DNA of 64,000 nucleotides from Streptococcus bovimastitidis (GCF_001885095.1 NZ_LZDD01000003.1:62001-126000); one strand, 5' to 3'; shown: positions 9,701 through 17,570, numbered from the stretch's first letter. Notes: a model not told the origin generated them from the sequence alone. A program made the numbers and translations.

Positions 9701-9730
9701 AAGACCGTCCGTTAATAGGGCGGTCTTTTT
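9701..9730 (+). terminator. Intrinsic terminator of the prophage late/cargo genes
   Basis: An 8-bp stem (GACCGTCC at 9703-9710 with GGGCGGTC at 9718-9725, one G-T wobble) is followed by a T-run at 9725-9730. It closes the forward transcript of the two cargo genes and separates them from the reverse-strand genes. Confidence 0.85.
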
Positions 9731-9734
9731 GTGT

Positions 9735-9908
9735 TTAAAGTCTATTTTCGATTAATTGTTTTAATTCTAATAAGTCTTCTTTTGTAGCATTCTTGTTAAT
9801 AAAACTACGAGCAGTAGAGCATTTTGATAAATAAGTTCTATGTTCTCTATTTTTTTCTGCCCATTTTTTATCATCTTTTTGCTGACTTGATAGATAATCT
9901 GTTACCAT
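9735..9908 (-). CDS. Small prophage protein, 57 residues, unknown function
   Basis: An open frame from the ATG at 9908 (reverse) to the TAA at 9735 encodes 57 residues beginning MVTDYLSSQQKDDKKWAEKN. It is preceded on the reverse strand by TGAGGAAGTTAA, a good RBS. The protein is highly charged, predicted helical and has no membrane segment. It lies 16 bp after the HTH gene on the same strand, so the two are probably one transcript. Similar small charged proteins occur next to the right attachment site of streptococcal prophages; their function is not known to me. Confidence 0.7.
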   Translation of the reverse strand: MVTDYLSSQQKDDKKWAEKNREHRTYLSKCSTARSFINKNATKEDLLELKQLIENRL

Positions 9909-9924
9909 TTAACTTCCTCACAAT

Positions 9925-10116
9925 CTATTTAATATTTTGAATTTCTTCTGCGTATTCTGTTAACTTGCTAGCGACTTTTACAGTTAAGTTTTCAATTTTT
10001 CTTTTACCAGAAATCAATCCTGACAATGTCACTTGAGCAACACCGGTATCTTTAGTAATTTTGTATTGAGTTTCATTTTTCAGTAACCAATCTATCTTGT
10101 CAGTATCAACTTTCAT
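9925..10116 (-). CDS. Small HTH protein next to the prophage attachment site
   Basis: A 63-residue protein whose residues ~15-50 (YKITKDTGVAQVTLSGLISGKRKIENLTVKVASKL) have the pattern of a lambda-repressor-like helix-turn-helix: an Ile-Thr-Lys-Asp-Thr-Gly helix start, a Val-Thr-Leu-Ser-Gly recognition helix and a following Leu/Val-rich helix. RBS AAAGGAG lies just upstream on the reverse strand. It is transcribed away from attR and could control its own promoter or the neighbouring repeats at 10184-10229. It is much shorter than a CI repressor, so the main lysogeny repressor is likely outside the window. Confidence 0.75.
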   Translation of the reverse strand: MKVDTDKIDWLLKNETQYKITKDTGVAQVTLSGLISGKRKIENLTVKVASKLTEYAEEIQNIK

Positions 10117-10183
10117 TTTTATCTCCTTTTTTTACCTTAATATACAATATTTGTTATATATCGTCAATAGCAATTTTTATTAA

Positions 10184-10229
10184 ATTCCATTAAAACGGAA
10201 ATTATTAAAAATTTCTATTTAAACGGAAA
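10184..10229. promoter_or_regulatory. Two direct repeats, possible operators of the small HTH protein
   Basis: An 18-bp element ending AAACGGAAA occurs at 10184-10201 and again at 10212-10229, with 15 of 18 identical bases and a 28-bp period. Both lie between the start of the reverse-strand HTH gene and the phage end. Repeats spaced by almost three helical turns would suit cooperative binding on one DNA face. Function as operators is inference. Confidence 0.5.
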
Positions 10230-10256
10230 ATAACCTATTAAAAACTAGTAAATTTA

Positions 10257-10292
10257 GTTACTTTTATTGAAATGTTGATTGTACTTCTGGTC
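10257..10292 (+). other. Prophage right attachment junction (attR) inside comGC
   Basis: At about 10260-10275 the sequence switches from AT-rich non-coding phage DNA to in-frame comGC sequence (TFIEMLIVLLVISV). Normal comGC encodes AFTLIEM here, and the phage side gives VTFIEM, so the shared core must begin near the ATTGAAATG at 10266-10274. The left copy is outside the window, so the exact core length cannot be seen. Integration of streptococcal phages in this gene is known from pneumococci and relatives. Confidence 0.8.
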
Positions 10293-10538
10293 ATCAGCGT
10301 TCTCATGTTGCTCTTTATTCCAAATTTGAGTAAGCAAAAAGATGAAATCACGCAAAAAGGGAATGCGGCCGTGGTCAAAGTAGTTGAGAGCCAGGCGGAA
10401 CTCTATGAGTTGAATAAAGGTAAATACCCAACTCTGGGTGAGCTCCTGGCAGAAAAAGATATCAATGAAAAGCAAGTCAAAGCCTACAAGGACTATTATG
10501 CAAAACATAAAGAACCAGCTCGTAAGGTCCAAGATTAG
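10260..10538 (+). pseudogene. comGC: comGC (major competence pseudopilin), 5' end cut off by the prophage
   Basis: The frame from 10260 encodes the ComGC hydrophobic helix (IEMLIVLLVISVLMLLFIPN) and globular part (VVKVVESQAELYELNKGKYPTL) but lacks the leader peptide and prepilin peptidase site, which lie on the far side of the prophage. ComGC is the main subunit of the competence pseudopilus that brings DNA to the membrane. The open frame reaches back only to 10242 and has no start codon with RBS before the helix. The pilin would be restored only by exact prophage excision. Confidence 0.88.
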
Positions 10539-10926
10539 GGCTTTCACTCTCTTTGAATCACTGCTGACCTTGAGCTTAAGCTGCTTTATTGTCATGACCA
10601 TGTCTGCCTCCATAAACCATATTTATCAGAGGTTAGAAACCAGTCTCTTCTTTATCAATTTTGAAAACTTTTACCGACATAGTCAGAAGTTAAGTGTGCT
10701 CAATCAGAGAGAGGCCTATTTAATTTTTTCCGATAATCGTGTGCAATGCAATGAGCGCCGTTTAGATTTGCCGGATGGGGTCAAGCTCTTATATCATGGA
10801 AAGATCCGCTTAAATCAGATGGGAGGAAATCATTCCTTAGCAAAAATTTCATTCCAGACAGATCAGGAAAAAATTCATTATCAAATTAATTTAGGAAGTG
10901 GTACATATCAAAAAACGACAGATTAA
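10498..10926 (+). CDS. comGD: Competence minor pseudopilin ComGD
   Basis: A 142-residue minor pseudopilin. I chose ATG 10498, which overlaps the comGC end by 41 bp and gives a short basic leader (MQNIKNQLVRSKIRA) before the prepilin cleavage site A/FTLFESLLTLSLS; an in-frame ATG at 10438 would make the leader too long. Glu5 of the mature form is present. The C-terminal part (MGGNHSLAKISFQT, YQINLGSGTYQK) is typical of ComGD. It needs its operon promoter, which is now on the other side of the prophage, so expression is doubtful. Confidence 0.88.
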   Translation: MQNIKNQLVRSKIRAFTLFESLLTLSLSCFIVMTMSASINHIYQRLETSLFFINFENFYRHSQKLSVLNQREAYLIFSDNRVQCNERRLDLPDGVKLLYHGKIRLNQMGGNHSLAKISFQTDQEKIHYQINLGSGTYQKTTD

Positions 10927-11191
10927 AGCTTTTATTTTATTTGAAAGTCTGCTAGCAACGGCCATTCTTGTCTTAGTCGTTAGCCTTTTTGTCACGGCCA
11001 TCAACCAACAAGAAAAAGCGATTGCCCAAATGCGCCGCCGGCAGGAAGTCCTTGTTGCTGCTTTGACAGCTCTGCAGACGGGAGAAGAGCATCTCGCTAT
11101 CAACGGTTATGAGATTGAGGTTACTAGGAAAGAAAAGGAAATGAGCATTAATGCAAACAATCAGGAAATATTCAAGATTAATGAAAAATAA
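10898..11191 (+). CDS. comGE: Competence pseudopilus protein ComGE
   Basis: A 97-residue minor pseudopilin starting at GTG 10898, overlapping comGD by 29 bp. The leader MVHIKKRQIKA is followed by FILFESLLATAILVLVVSLF, a prepilin-type helix with Glu5. The small C-terminal part is charged. The long overlaps through the operon indicate translational coupling. Product is expected in the membrane as part of the pilus-initiation complex. Confidence 0.85.
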   Translation: MVHIKKRQIKAFILFESLLATAILVLVVSLFVTAINQQEKAIAQMRRRQEVLVAALTALQTGEEHLAINGYEIEVTRKEKEMSINANNQEIFKINEK

Positions 11192-11612
11192 AGTACCAGC
11201 TTTTACCTTGATAAAATCTTTACTTGCTCTCATCGTTATTACTGGAATGCTACTGGTCTATCAGGGCCTGAGTCGCTCGGTCTTCTCCCATATGGCCTAT
11301 TTACGCGAGAACGACCAGGATAAGTGGCTCCTCTTTTCGCAACAGTTCCGTGCAGAATGTATGGGGGCTCATTTTCGGGAGCTTCGCAATGGACGTCTCT
11401 ACATAGAAAAAGAGGGAAAAGAAGTTGCTTTTGGCTTTACAGATAAAAAAGACTTTCGCAAAGCTTCTGCCACCTGGCACGGTTATCATCCGCTCCTTTT
11501 AAATTTGGCGGATGTCAACATGGTCGAAAAGGATAAAAAAGTCACCATTAAAATCTATTGGCCCAGTGGCTTAGAAAGGACTTTTATTTATGATTTTAAA
11601 GAAAAATCTTAA
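11151..11612 (+). CDS. comGF: Competence pseudopilus protein ComGF, with Glu5 to Lys change
   Basis: A 153-residue ComGF (143 if ATG 11181 is used; both give a short leader). The prepilin site reads PA/FTLIKSLLALIVITG: the fifth mature residue is Lys, where type IV prepilins normally have Glu. The AAA codon lies at 11211-11217 within TTGATAAAATCT; a single G-to-A change from GAA would explain it. The rest (LLVYQGLSRSVF, DKWLLFSQQFRAE, GLERTFIYDF) is full length and typical. It overlaps comGE by 41 bp and comGG by 23 bp. The mutation may be tolerated because the operon is already disabled. Confidence 0.85.
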   Translation: MQTIRKYSRLMKNKVPAFTLIKSLLALIVITGMLLVYQGLSRSVFSHMAYLRENDQDKWLLFSQQFRAECMGAHFRELRNGRLYIEKEGKEVAFGFTDKKDFRKASATWHGYHPLLLNLADVNMVEKDKKVTIKIYWPSGLERTFIYDFKEKS

Positions 11613-12021
11613 GGCCGGCGTCCTTGTTTATGCCATTTTAATGTCTGCAGTCTTCATTTCTTTGGTGGAAGTTTACCTCAAGCAAGTGGCTGATTTTAAG
11701 CGGGAACACCAGGCTCAAGTGGTCAACTTGCAAGCTCAGATGATAGGTGAGTATATCAAAATGACAGCAAATAAGGGATCTGGCAGTATGGTTTTTGACC
11801 AGGGCAAGGCAGAGTATCTCCATTTGGAAGATAGCATGGATGTTTCCGTCACTTTAACAAATGGACAAGCCTTTACTTTCAACTATCCCCTAGTCGAGAA
11901 AGGGGATAAGTCGCAAGAAAGGTCCATAGACCAGTCTAAAGGTAAAAAGAAGGAGAGGAAGAAAAATGGTAAGGACTCTCAGCAGCATCAACTATCTCAA
12001 AAATCTCCCACTCCTAACTAG
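11590..12021 (+). CDS. comGG: Competence pseudopilus protein ComGG
   Basis: A 143-residue last product of the comG operon. The N-terminus MILKKNLKAGVLVYAILMSAVFISLVEVYL gives a leader and membrane helix without the usual Glu, as is common in ComGG. The middle (HQAQVVNLQAQMI) follows the family pattern, and the C-terminal ~45 residues are an unusual Lys/Glu/Gln-rich tail (KGKKKERKKNGKDSQQHQLSQK). It starts inside comGF. Confidence 0.85.
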   Translation: MILKKNLKAGVLVYAILMSAVFISLVEVYLKQVADFKREHQAQVVNLQAQMIGEYIKMTANKGSGSMVFDQGKAEYLHLEDSMDVSVTLTNGQAFTFNYPLVEKGDKSQERSIDQSKGKKKERKKNGKDSQQHQLSQKSPTPN

Positions 12022-12040
12022 CTTTCTTTTCTTTTAGGGT

Positions 12041-12062
12041 TCTTTTTGATATGATAACAGTA
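12041..12062 (+). promoter_or_regulatory. Promoter close to the methyltransferase start (leaderless mRNA possible)
   Basis: TATGAT at 12050-12055 is a good -10 hexamer and lies only 6 bp before the ATG at 12062. No RBS is visible before that ATG, so the transcript would be nearly leaderless. Read-through from comG would be an alternative source of the mRNA. Confidence 0.5.
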
Positions 12063-13018
12063 TGAACTTTGAAAAAATTGAAAAAGCTTTTCAGCTTATT
12101 TTAGAAAATGCTCAACTCATTGAGAATGACATTAAAACCAATATTTATGATGCTCTTATTGAACAAAATGCCTACTATCTTGGCGTAGAAGGAGCTAAAG
12201 AAGAGGTTTTTAAGAACAATATTGATTTAAGGGCCTTGCAATTGAGTCAGGAAGAATGGCGTCGTGCCTTTCAGTTTGTTTTTATTAAAGCAAGCCAAAC
12301 TGAGAAATTACAGGCCAATCATCAATTTACACCGGACTCTATTGGTTTTATCCTCCTCTTTTTAATTGAAGAATTGATGCCGGCAGAGACAATTGATCTT
12401 CTTGAAATTGGAAGTGGTACAGGCAACTTAGCTCAAACACTTTTGAATAATAGCAGAAAGAAAATTGATTATTTAGGTATTGAATTGGATGACCTCTTGA
12501 TTGATTTGTCCGCAAGTATTGCGGAAGTTATGAGATCATCCGCAAATTTTGTCCAAGAAGATGCAGTTCGCCCTCAAGTTTTAAAAGAGAGTGACGTTAT
12601 CCTCAGTGACTTGCCGGTCGGTTATTACCCTAACGATGAGATTGCAGGGCGCTATCAAGTCGCTAGTCAAGATGGCCACACTTATGCTCACCATTTGTTA
12701 ATGGAGCAGTCATTAAAATACTTAAAGAAAAACGGTTATGCAATTTTCTTGGCTCCAAGTAATCTTTTAGTGAGTGCTCAGAGTGATCTCCTCAAAAAAT
12801 GGTTACAAGGTTATGCTCAAATTAAGGCAGTAATCACCTTGCCAGAGTCATTATTTGGTCACCCATCTAATGCTAAGTCTATTATTGTTTTGCAAAAAAA
12901 TACAGAAAAAAATGGTGAGGCTTTTGTTTACCCACTAACTGATTTGCAGACGCCTGAAAATATTCAAAGCTTTATGGAAGAATTCAAAAAATGGAAACAA
13001 GATAATGTTTTTTCATAA
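12062..13018 (+). CDS. Class I SAM-dependent DNA methyltransferase-like protein (YtxK type)
   Basis: A 318-residue protein with a SAM-binding motif I (LLEIGSGTGNLAQTLL, ~residues 113-128) and motif IV variant DLPVGYYPND (~181) in place of NPPY, followed by the HHLLMEQSLKYLKKNGYAIFL strand. It resembles the N6-adenine methylase fold of YtxK, a family conserved between the comG operon and ackA in streptococci and bacilli. No target recognition domain or restriction partner is present, so it is not a restriction-modification enzyme. Its substrate is unknown. Confidence 0.85.
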   Translation: MNFEKIEKAFQLILENAQLIENDIKTNIYDALIEQNAYYLGVEGAKEEVFKNNIDLRALQLSQEEWRRAFQFVFIKASQTEKLQANHQFTPDSIGFILLFLIEELMPAETIDLLEIGSGTGNLAQTLLNNSRKKIDYLGIELDDLLIDLSASIAEVMRSSANFVQEDAVRPQVLKESDVILSDLPVGYYPNDEIAGRYQVASQDGHTYAHHLLMEQSLKYLKKNGYAIFLAPSNLLVSAQSDLLKKWLQGYAQIKAVITLPESLFGHPSNAKSIIVLQKNTEKNGEAFVYPLTDLQTPENIQSFMEEFKKWKQDNVFS

Positions 13019-13027
13019 AATTTTTGG

Positions 13028-13068
13028 TATAATTATATAGTATTACAGAAAACGATTTCAAGAGAGGT
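13028..13068 (+). promoter_or_regulatory. ackA promoter and cre site
   Basis: TATAAT at 13028-13033 is followed by a cre-like palindrome CAGAAAACGATTTCAA at 13046-13061 and the RBS AGAGAGG. The cre matches the CcpA consensus at nearly all positions and lies in the early transcribed region. ackA is a known CcpA target in Firmicutes; from the downstream position repression would be expected, but the sign cannot be read from sequence. Confidence 0.65.
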
Positions 13069-13073
13069 TAAAA

Positions 13074-14267
13074 ATGTCAAAAACAATTGCAATTAATGCT
13101 GGTAGTTCAAGTCTTAAATGGCAACTTTATCAAATGCCAGAAGAAACAGTTCTAGCACAAGGAATTATCGAACGTATAGGTTTGAATGATTCTATCTCAA
13201 CTGTAAAATTTGATGGCAACAAAGAAGAACAAATTACAGATATTCCTGACCATACAGAAGCTGTTAAGATTCTTTTAAATGACCTTATCCATTTTAATAT
13301 CATTTCATCTTATGATGAAATTACTGGTGTTGGTCACCGTATCGTGGCTGGTGGTGAATATTTTAATGATTCAGTATTAGTTGATGAAAAAGTTGTTGAA
13401 CAAGTCGAAGAACTTGCCGCACTTGCACCATTACACAATCCAGGAGCTGCTGCAGGTATTCGCGCCTTCCGTGAGATTTTACCAGATATCACTAGCGTTT
13501 GTGTTTTTGACAATGCCTACCACATGACAATGCAAAAACATACATACTTGTATCCAATTCCACAAAAATATTACAAAGAACATAAAGTTCGTAAATATGG
13601 AGCACATGGAACAAGTCACAAGTATGTAGCCCAAGAAGCTGCTAAAATGGTTGGTCGTCCCGTTGAAGAATTGAAAATCATTACTGCTCATATCGGTAAC
13701 GGTGTTTCAATCACAGCTAACTACCACGGAGAATCAGTTGATACTTCTATGGGATTCACTCCACTTGCAGGTCCTATGATGGGAACTCGTTCTGGTGATA
13801 TCGATCCAGCGATCATTCCTTATATCATTGAACGTGACCCAGAATTGAAAGATGCTGCTGATGCCATCAACATGCTTAACAAACAATCTGGTTTAGGTGG
13901 TGTATCAGGTATCTCTAGTGATATGCGTGATATCGAAGCTGGTCTTCAAGAAAAAAATCCAGAAGCTGTTTTAGCATATAACATGTTTATCGACCGTATT
14001 AAAAAATACATTGGTCAATACTTTGCAGTCTTAAATGGTGCTGATGTTCTTGTCTTCACAGCAGGAATGGGTGAAAATGCGCCATTAATGCGTCAAGATG
14101 TTATTGCCGGTCTTTCATGGTTCGGTATGGAACTTGACCCAGAGAAAAATGTTTTTGGTTACCGTGGTGAAATTACAACACCTGAATCAAAAGTTAAAGT
14201 CTTGGTTATCTCAACTGATGAAGAGTTATGTATCGCTCGTGACGTGGAACGTTTAAGACAAAAATAA
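13074..14267 (+). CDS. ackA: Acetate kinase
   Basis: A 397-residue enzyme, the usual length. It converts acetyl phosphate and ADP to acetate and ATP, the last step of mixed-acid fermentation. The N-terminal [13 protein letters not shown] phosphate-binding motif, [35 protein letters not shown] and [13 protein letters not shown] signatures are all present. It is monocistronic, flanked by its own promoter and a strong terminator. Confidence 0.97.
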   Translation: MSKTIAINAGSSSLKWQLYQMPEETVLAQGIIERIGLNDSISTVKFDGNKEEQITDIPDHTEAVKILLNDLIHFNIISSYDEITGVGHRIVAGGEYFNDSVLVDEKVVEQVEELAALAPLHNPGAAAGIRAFREILPDITSVCVFDNAYHMTMQKHTYLYPIPQKYYKEHKVRKYGAHGTSHKYVAQEAAKMVGRPVEELKIITAHIGNGVSITANYHGESVDTSMGFTPLAGPMMGTRSGDIDPAIIPYIIERDPELKDAADAINMLNKQSGLGGVSGISSDMRDIEAGLQEKNPEAVLAYNMFIDRIKKYIGQYFAVLNGADVLVFTAGMGENAPLMRQDVIAGLSWFGMELDPEKNVFGYRGEITTPESKVKVLVISTDEELCIARDVERLRQK

Positions 14268-14285
14268 GCCTTTAAAAGAAAAAGA

Positions 14286-14317
14286 AAAAATCTAATCACT
14301 TTGTGGTTAGATTTTTC
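14286..14317 (+). terminator. ackA intrinsic terminator
   Basis: A long stem (AAAAATCTAATCAC with GTGGTTAGATTTTT, loop TTT) followed by T residues, just after ackA. The T-rich arm directly abuts the -35 of the next promoter. Confidence 0.9.
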
Positions 14318-14370
14318 TTGACAAAAAAAGTAAAGTGAACTATACTAACAATGTAAAGTTTGTTATACTT
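14318..14370 (+). promoter_or_regulatory. Promoter of the HTH/membrane/CPBP operon
   Basis: A consensus -35 TTGACA (14318-14323), a 17-bp spacer and -10 TATACT (14341-14346). GTAAAGT occurs within the spacer and again shortly after the -10, so the regulator encoded downstream may bind these repeats (inference). Confidence 0.75.
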
Positions 14371-14381
14371 TTGGAGGAAAA

Positions 14382-14591
14382 ATGGAAAATAGACTACAAG
14401 AGCTCCGAAAAGCAAAAAGAATTAGTCAAGCAGAGTTGGCAGAAGTCATGAGTGTTACCCGACAAACCATTATTTCATTGGAAAAGGGACGCTATAATGC
14501 TTCTTTGGAATTAGCTTTTAAATTAGCTAAGTTCTTCGATTTGTCTATCGAAGATATCTTTATTTTTGAGGAACATAGGAGAAACCAATGA
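14382..14591 (+). CDS. Cro/CI-type transcriptional regulator
   Basis: A 69-residue protein that is almost entirely an HTH_3 domain: LQELRKAKRISQAELAEVMSVTRQTIISLEKGRYNASLELAFKLAKFF, ending in the SIEDIFIFEE segment typical of YozG/PlcR-like short regulators. RBS GGAGG precedes the start. It overlaps the next membrane-protein gene by 4 bp, a linkage seen in many Firmicutes where the small regulator controls the membrane protein. Confidence 0.9.
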   Translation: MENRLQELRKAKRISQAELAEVMSVTRQTIISLEKGRYNASLELAFKLAKFFDLSIEDIFIFEEHRRNQ

Positions 14592-15040
14592 TTACCAGAT
14601 TTATTAATTATTTAAGCAAAGAAAAAAGTTTTGAAGCTTATAGCAAATCCTATCGACTAGCTTCACTCTTTGCCATTATCTTAGCGCTTTTCTTATTTAT
14701 TCTTAATTGGCAGTTCCATTTCAACTCCTATACAAAAGGATTTGTCTGGGGGATGTCCATTGCTTTGTTGGCTTTAACCATAAGGAACTACTTTGTTCTC
14801 CATAATGAAAAAAAACTCAAGGAAGCTTATATTGAGAGTAAGGACGAACGCAATCACGCTATTTTATTAGCAGCTTCGGCAACGACCTTGGTCTTGCAAA
14901 TTCTGCTCATTATTCTGGTCCTCGTTCTTAATGCTTTTTTTAAGGTCGATTTTGACCTCCGCTATTTTTTAGCGGCTGATTTATACTTCATTATCTTGTC
15001 CTTTTTTGGAACGGATATACTTCTGAAACGATTCATGTAA
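14588..15040 (+). CDS. Four-helix membrane protein of the HTH-linked DUF2178/DUF3796 type
   Basis: A 150-residue membrane protein with two pairs of hydrophobic segments (ASLFAIILALFLFIL, FVWGMSIALLALTI; then LLAASATTLVLQILLIILVLVL and YFLAADLYFIILSFF). The conserved ESKDERNHAI stretch between pairs is characteristic of small membrane proteins encoded next to YozG-like regulators. Function unknown. It is the second gene of a three-gene unit with the HTH and CPBP genes. Confidence 0.75.
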   Translation: MITRFINYLSKEKSFEAYSKSYRLASLFAIILALFLFILNWQFHFNSYTKGFVWGMSIALLALTIRNYFVLHNEKKLKEAYIESKDERNHAILLAASATTLVLQILLIILVLVLNAFFKVDFDLRYFLAADLYFIILSFFGTDILLKRFM

Positions 15041-15049
15041 GGGGAAAAC

Positions 15050-15691
15050 ATGGGAAATACACTATCTAAATTAAAATGGTTCTTATTGGCACTTGCGGTA
15101 CTGGTTATTGAGCAAGCACCAATGCTCTTTATGAAAAAAGGGCAACCCCTTTGGCAAGTTGCACTCCTCTCACTAGTCATGCTTGGAGTGGTCATCGCTG
15201 GCTGGTGGCTAGCAAAAAAACTAGGCTTCTTTGATACGGAAAAAATTTCCGATTACGGACCTATTGTCTGGGTGGGAGTCGGTTTTGCCGGATTGACCAT
15301 CAGTAAAATGATTGGTGGCATTATTCTCTTTCTTGAACATGGTGCAAAGGCTAACACAGTCAATCAAGCTGCCTTGGAAAAAGCTGGTTTACACCCCATC
15401 CTCCTCTTTATTCTAGCGGCAGTCGTAGCTCCAATGGTTGAGGAGTTAATCTTCCGAGGCCTAGTCTATGGCAAAGCATTTGGCTACAAGTCTTGGCTTG
15501 GTCTCATCCTAAGTAGTCTCCTCTTTGCCTTAATCCATATGCCATCAGACATCGGTTCTTGGATCATCTATGGTGGTATGGGCTTGGTCTTAGGGTTTGT
15601 CTACATGATGACCAACAAATTAAGCTATACCATCGCCATCCACGCTATCAACAATGGACTAGCAGTCCTCCTCATGTTATTCTTGCAATAA
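15050..15691 (+). CDS. CPBP family intramembrane metalloprotease
   Basis: A 213-residue multi-pass protein of the CAAX protease/bacteriocin-processing (Abi) family. The diagnostic motifs are EELIFRG (residues ~130-136), FALIHMP with the second catalytic His, and HAINN near the C-terminus. In streptococci and lactobacilli such proteins often act in bacteriocin self-immunity or protein secretion. It follows the HTH and membrane-protein genes with a 9-bp gap, which fits an immunity-type operon, although no bacteriocin gene is visible nearby. Confidence 0.88.
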   Translation: MGNTLSKLKWFLLALAVLVIEQAPMLFMKKGQPLWQVALLSLVMLGVVIAGWWLAKKLGFFDTEKISDYGPIVWVGVGFAGLTISKMIGGIILFLEHGAKANTVNQAALEKAGLHPILLFILAAVVAPMVEELIFRGLVYGKAFGYKSWLGLILSSLLFALIHMPSDIGSWIIYGGMGLVLGFVYMMTNKLSYTIAIHAINNGLAVLLMLFLQ

Positions 15692-15697
15692 GAATAA

Positions 15698-15727
15698 GAG
15701 CTAAGAATTTTCTTAGCTCATTTTTTT
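15698..15727. terminator. Bidirectional terminator between CPBP gene and proC
   Basis: GAGCTAAGA (15698-15706) pairs with TCTTAGCTC (15711-15719), followed by T7 on the forward strand and preceded by A-rich sequence for the reverse strand. It lies between convergent genes. Confidence 0.85.
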
Positions 15728-16496
15728 ACATTTTTTTAGCTTTTTCGATGGTTTTGTCAATAGCTGCGCTGACAGCGGCCGTAAGACCAGTCCGTTCAAG
15801 CTCGAGCAGGCCGGCAATGGTTGTGCCCCCCGGACTGCAAATCTTGTCAATTAAGCTGTGAGGGCTATCTTGGCCCTGTAATAATTGATTAGCACTGGCC
15901 AGAACCGTCTGACTAACAATTTCTAATGCCTTGTCCTTAGGAAGTCCATGAGCAACACCGGCTTTAGCCATGGCTTCAATAAAGAGATAGATATAGGCAG
16001 GACTAGAGCCAGCTAAGGCTGTAAAGGTATCAAAATCCTTCTCGGCAATCTCAAAGCAAGAACCGAAAGAAGCCACAATCTGCTGGCATTTTGCTTTCAA
16101 GTCAGAGCTGACTTTGTCATTATAAGTGAGTGCGGTGGTGCTTTTGAGGATTTGGGCATTCATGTTAGGCATGATGCGGATGATTGGTAAGTCAGAGCCC
16201 ACTAATTCTGCCAGCTTGGCTAGGGAGACACCTGCTGCCATAGACATGACGGGTTGCTTGAAGGTCAAGGGAGCCAGCACGGTCTCATAGACTTGTGGTT
16301 TGATACCAAGAATGACTAAGTCAACATGGTCTAACAAGTCTTGATGGGACTGGGCATAGGCGACCTCTAACTTCTCAGCAATTTCCTTAGAGCGGTCCAG
16401 GTTAGAACCAGAGATAATCAGCTGGTCCTGTCCCTTTTTGAGTCCCTGAATGATAGCCGTGGCCATTTTGCCAACGCCAATAATTCCGATTTTCAT
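15726..16496 (-). CDS. proC: Pyrroline-5-carboxylate reductase
   Basis: A 256-residue NAD(P)H-dependent enzyme that makes proline from pyrroline-5-carboxylate. The N-terminal Rossmann motif (KIGIIGVGKMATAII), the IRIMPNMNAQI segment and the C-terminal family signature SPGGTTIAGLLELERTGLTAAVSAAI are present. It follows pepA on the reverse strand with a 9-bp gap, so the two are co-transcribed. Length is slightly shorter than the ~265-residue average but intact. Confidence 0.95.
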   Translation of the reverse strand: MKIGIIGVGKMATAIIQGLKKGQDQLIISGSNLDRSKEIAEKLEVAYAQSHQDLLDHVDLVILGIKPQVYETVLAPLTFKQPVMSMAAGVSLAKLAELVGSDLPIIRIMPNMNAQILKSTTALTYNDKVSSDLKAKCQQIVASFGSCFEIAEKDFDTFTALAGSSPAYIYLFIEAMAKAGVAHGLPKDKALEIVSQTVLASANQLLQGQDSPHSLIDKICSPGGTTIAGLLELERTGLTAAVSAAIDKTIEKAKKM

Positions 16497-16505
16497 AGAG
16501 GTCTC

Positions 16506-17570
16506 CTAATATTTTTTGATTAAATCGACTGTTGAGCGGTCTAATTTTTTAATGATGGCTTGGAGGTAAGCTTGCGCTTCAAGAAAGTCATCCATGGCAT
16601 AAAGGCTTTGGTGGGAGTGAATGTAGCGAGCGCAAACGCCGATGGTTGTTGAAGGGACACCACCATTTTTCAAATGGGCTGCTCCAGCATCAGTACCACC
16701 TTTGGCACAATAATATTGGAATTTAACACCAGCTTCTTCAGCAGTTGTGAGTAAGAAATCACGCATGTCTTTTAACATGACATGGCCTGGATCGTAGAAA
16801 CGAAGAAGGGTTCCACCACCGATAGCACCTTGGTTGCCATTGATGTCACCTGCTGGTGAACAGTCTACGGCAAAGAAGAGTTCTGGGTCAAATTTTGTAG
16901 TTGAGACATGGGCACCGCGTAAACCAACTTCTTCTTGCACATTGGCACCGGCAATTAATGTATTTTTAAGCTCTTGGTCTTTGATTGTTTCTAAGAGTTC
17001 TGTAACCATGAGGACACCGTAACGGTTATCCCAAGCTTTAGAGATGATGTTCTTTTTGTTGGCTGTCAAGATGGTTTCTGATTGAGGGACAATGATATCC
17101 CCAGGAGCTAAGCCATAGCTTTCAGCCTCAGCCTTATCTGCAAAACCAGCATCAAAAGTAATATCTGAAATGCTTGGTAGGCCGGCATTGCCACCACCAC
17201 GTAGGAAGTGAGGAGGAACAGAACCTGAAACCACTGGAACAGCTTTGCCTTCACGGGTATAAAGAGTGAAGCGCTGTGAGCTGACAACCAGTGGATTCCA
17301 ACCACCAATTTCAACAACACCAAGCGTCCCGTTGTCATTAATATGGCTGACCATGAAACCAACTTCGTCCATATGGGCTGCCACTAAAATACGGGGAGCG
17401 TCATCAGCTTTGCTGTCTTTAATCCCAAAAATACCACCAAGACCATCGGTTTCTACGCGGTCAACGAGGGGTGTCATTTTTTGGCGAAGGAAGTTGCGGA
17501 CATTGTGCTCATAACCTGCAATACCATCTAATTCAGTAACTTCTTTAATTTTTGCAAATAAATCTGACAT
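16506..17570 (-). CDS. pepA: Glutamyl aminopeptidase, M42 family
   Basis: A 354-residue metallo-aminopeptidase that removes N-terminal Glu/Asp from peptides. Metal and catalytic motifs are visible: AAHMDEVGFMV, KAWDNRYGVLM, NVQEEVGLRGA with the catalytic Glu pair, and GGTDAGAAHL. No signal peptide, so cytoplasmic. It heads the pepA-proC reverse-strand operon; the DUF4651, thioredoxin and ytpR genes diverge from it, a neighbourhood conserved in streptococci. Confidence 0.95.
   Translation of the reverse strand: MSDLFAKIKEVTELDGIAGYEHNVRNFLRQKMTPLVDRVETDGLGGIFGIKDSKADDAPRILVAAHMDEVGFMVSHINDNGTLGVVEIGGWNPLVVSSQRFTLYTREGKAVPVVSGSVPPHFLRGGGNAGLPSISDITFDAGFADKAEAESYGLAPGDIIVPQSETILTANKKNIISKAWDNRYGVLMVTELLETIKDQELKNTLIAGANVQEEVGLRGAHVSTTKFDPELFFAVDCSPAGDINGNQGAIGGGTLLRFYDPGHVMLKDMRDFLLTTAEEAGVKFQYYCAKGGTDAGAAHLKNGGVPSTTIGVCARYIHSHQSLYAMDDFLEAQAYLQAIIKKLDRSTVDLIKKY

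Noticed and set aside
10254..10613. Reverse open frame over comGC/comGD
   Set aside because: It is antisense to conserved pseudopilin sequence and crosses the phage junction.
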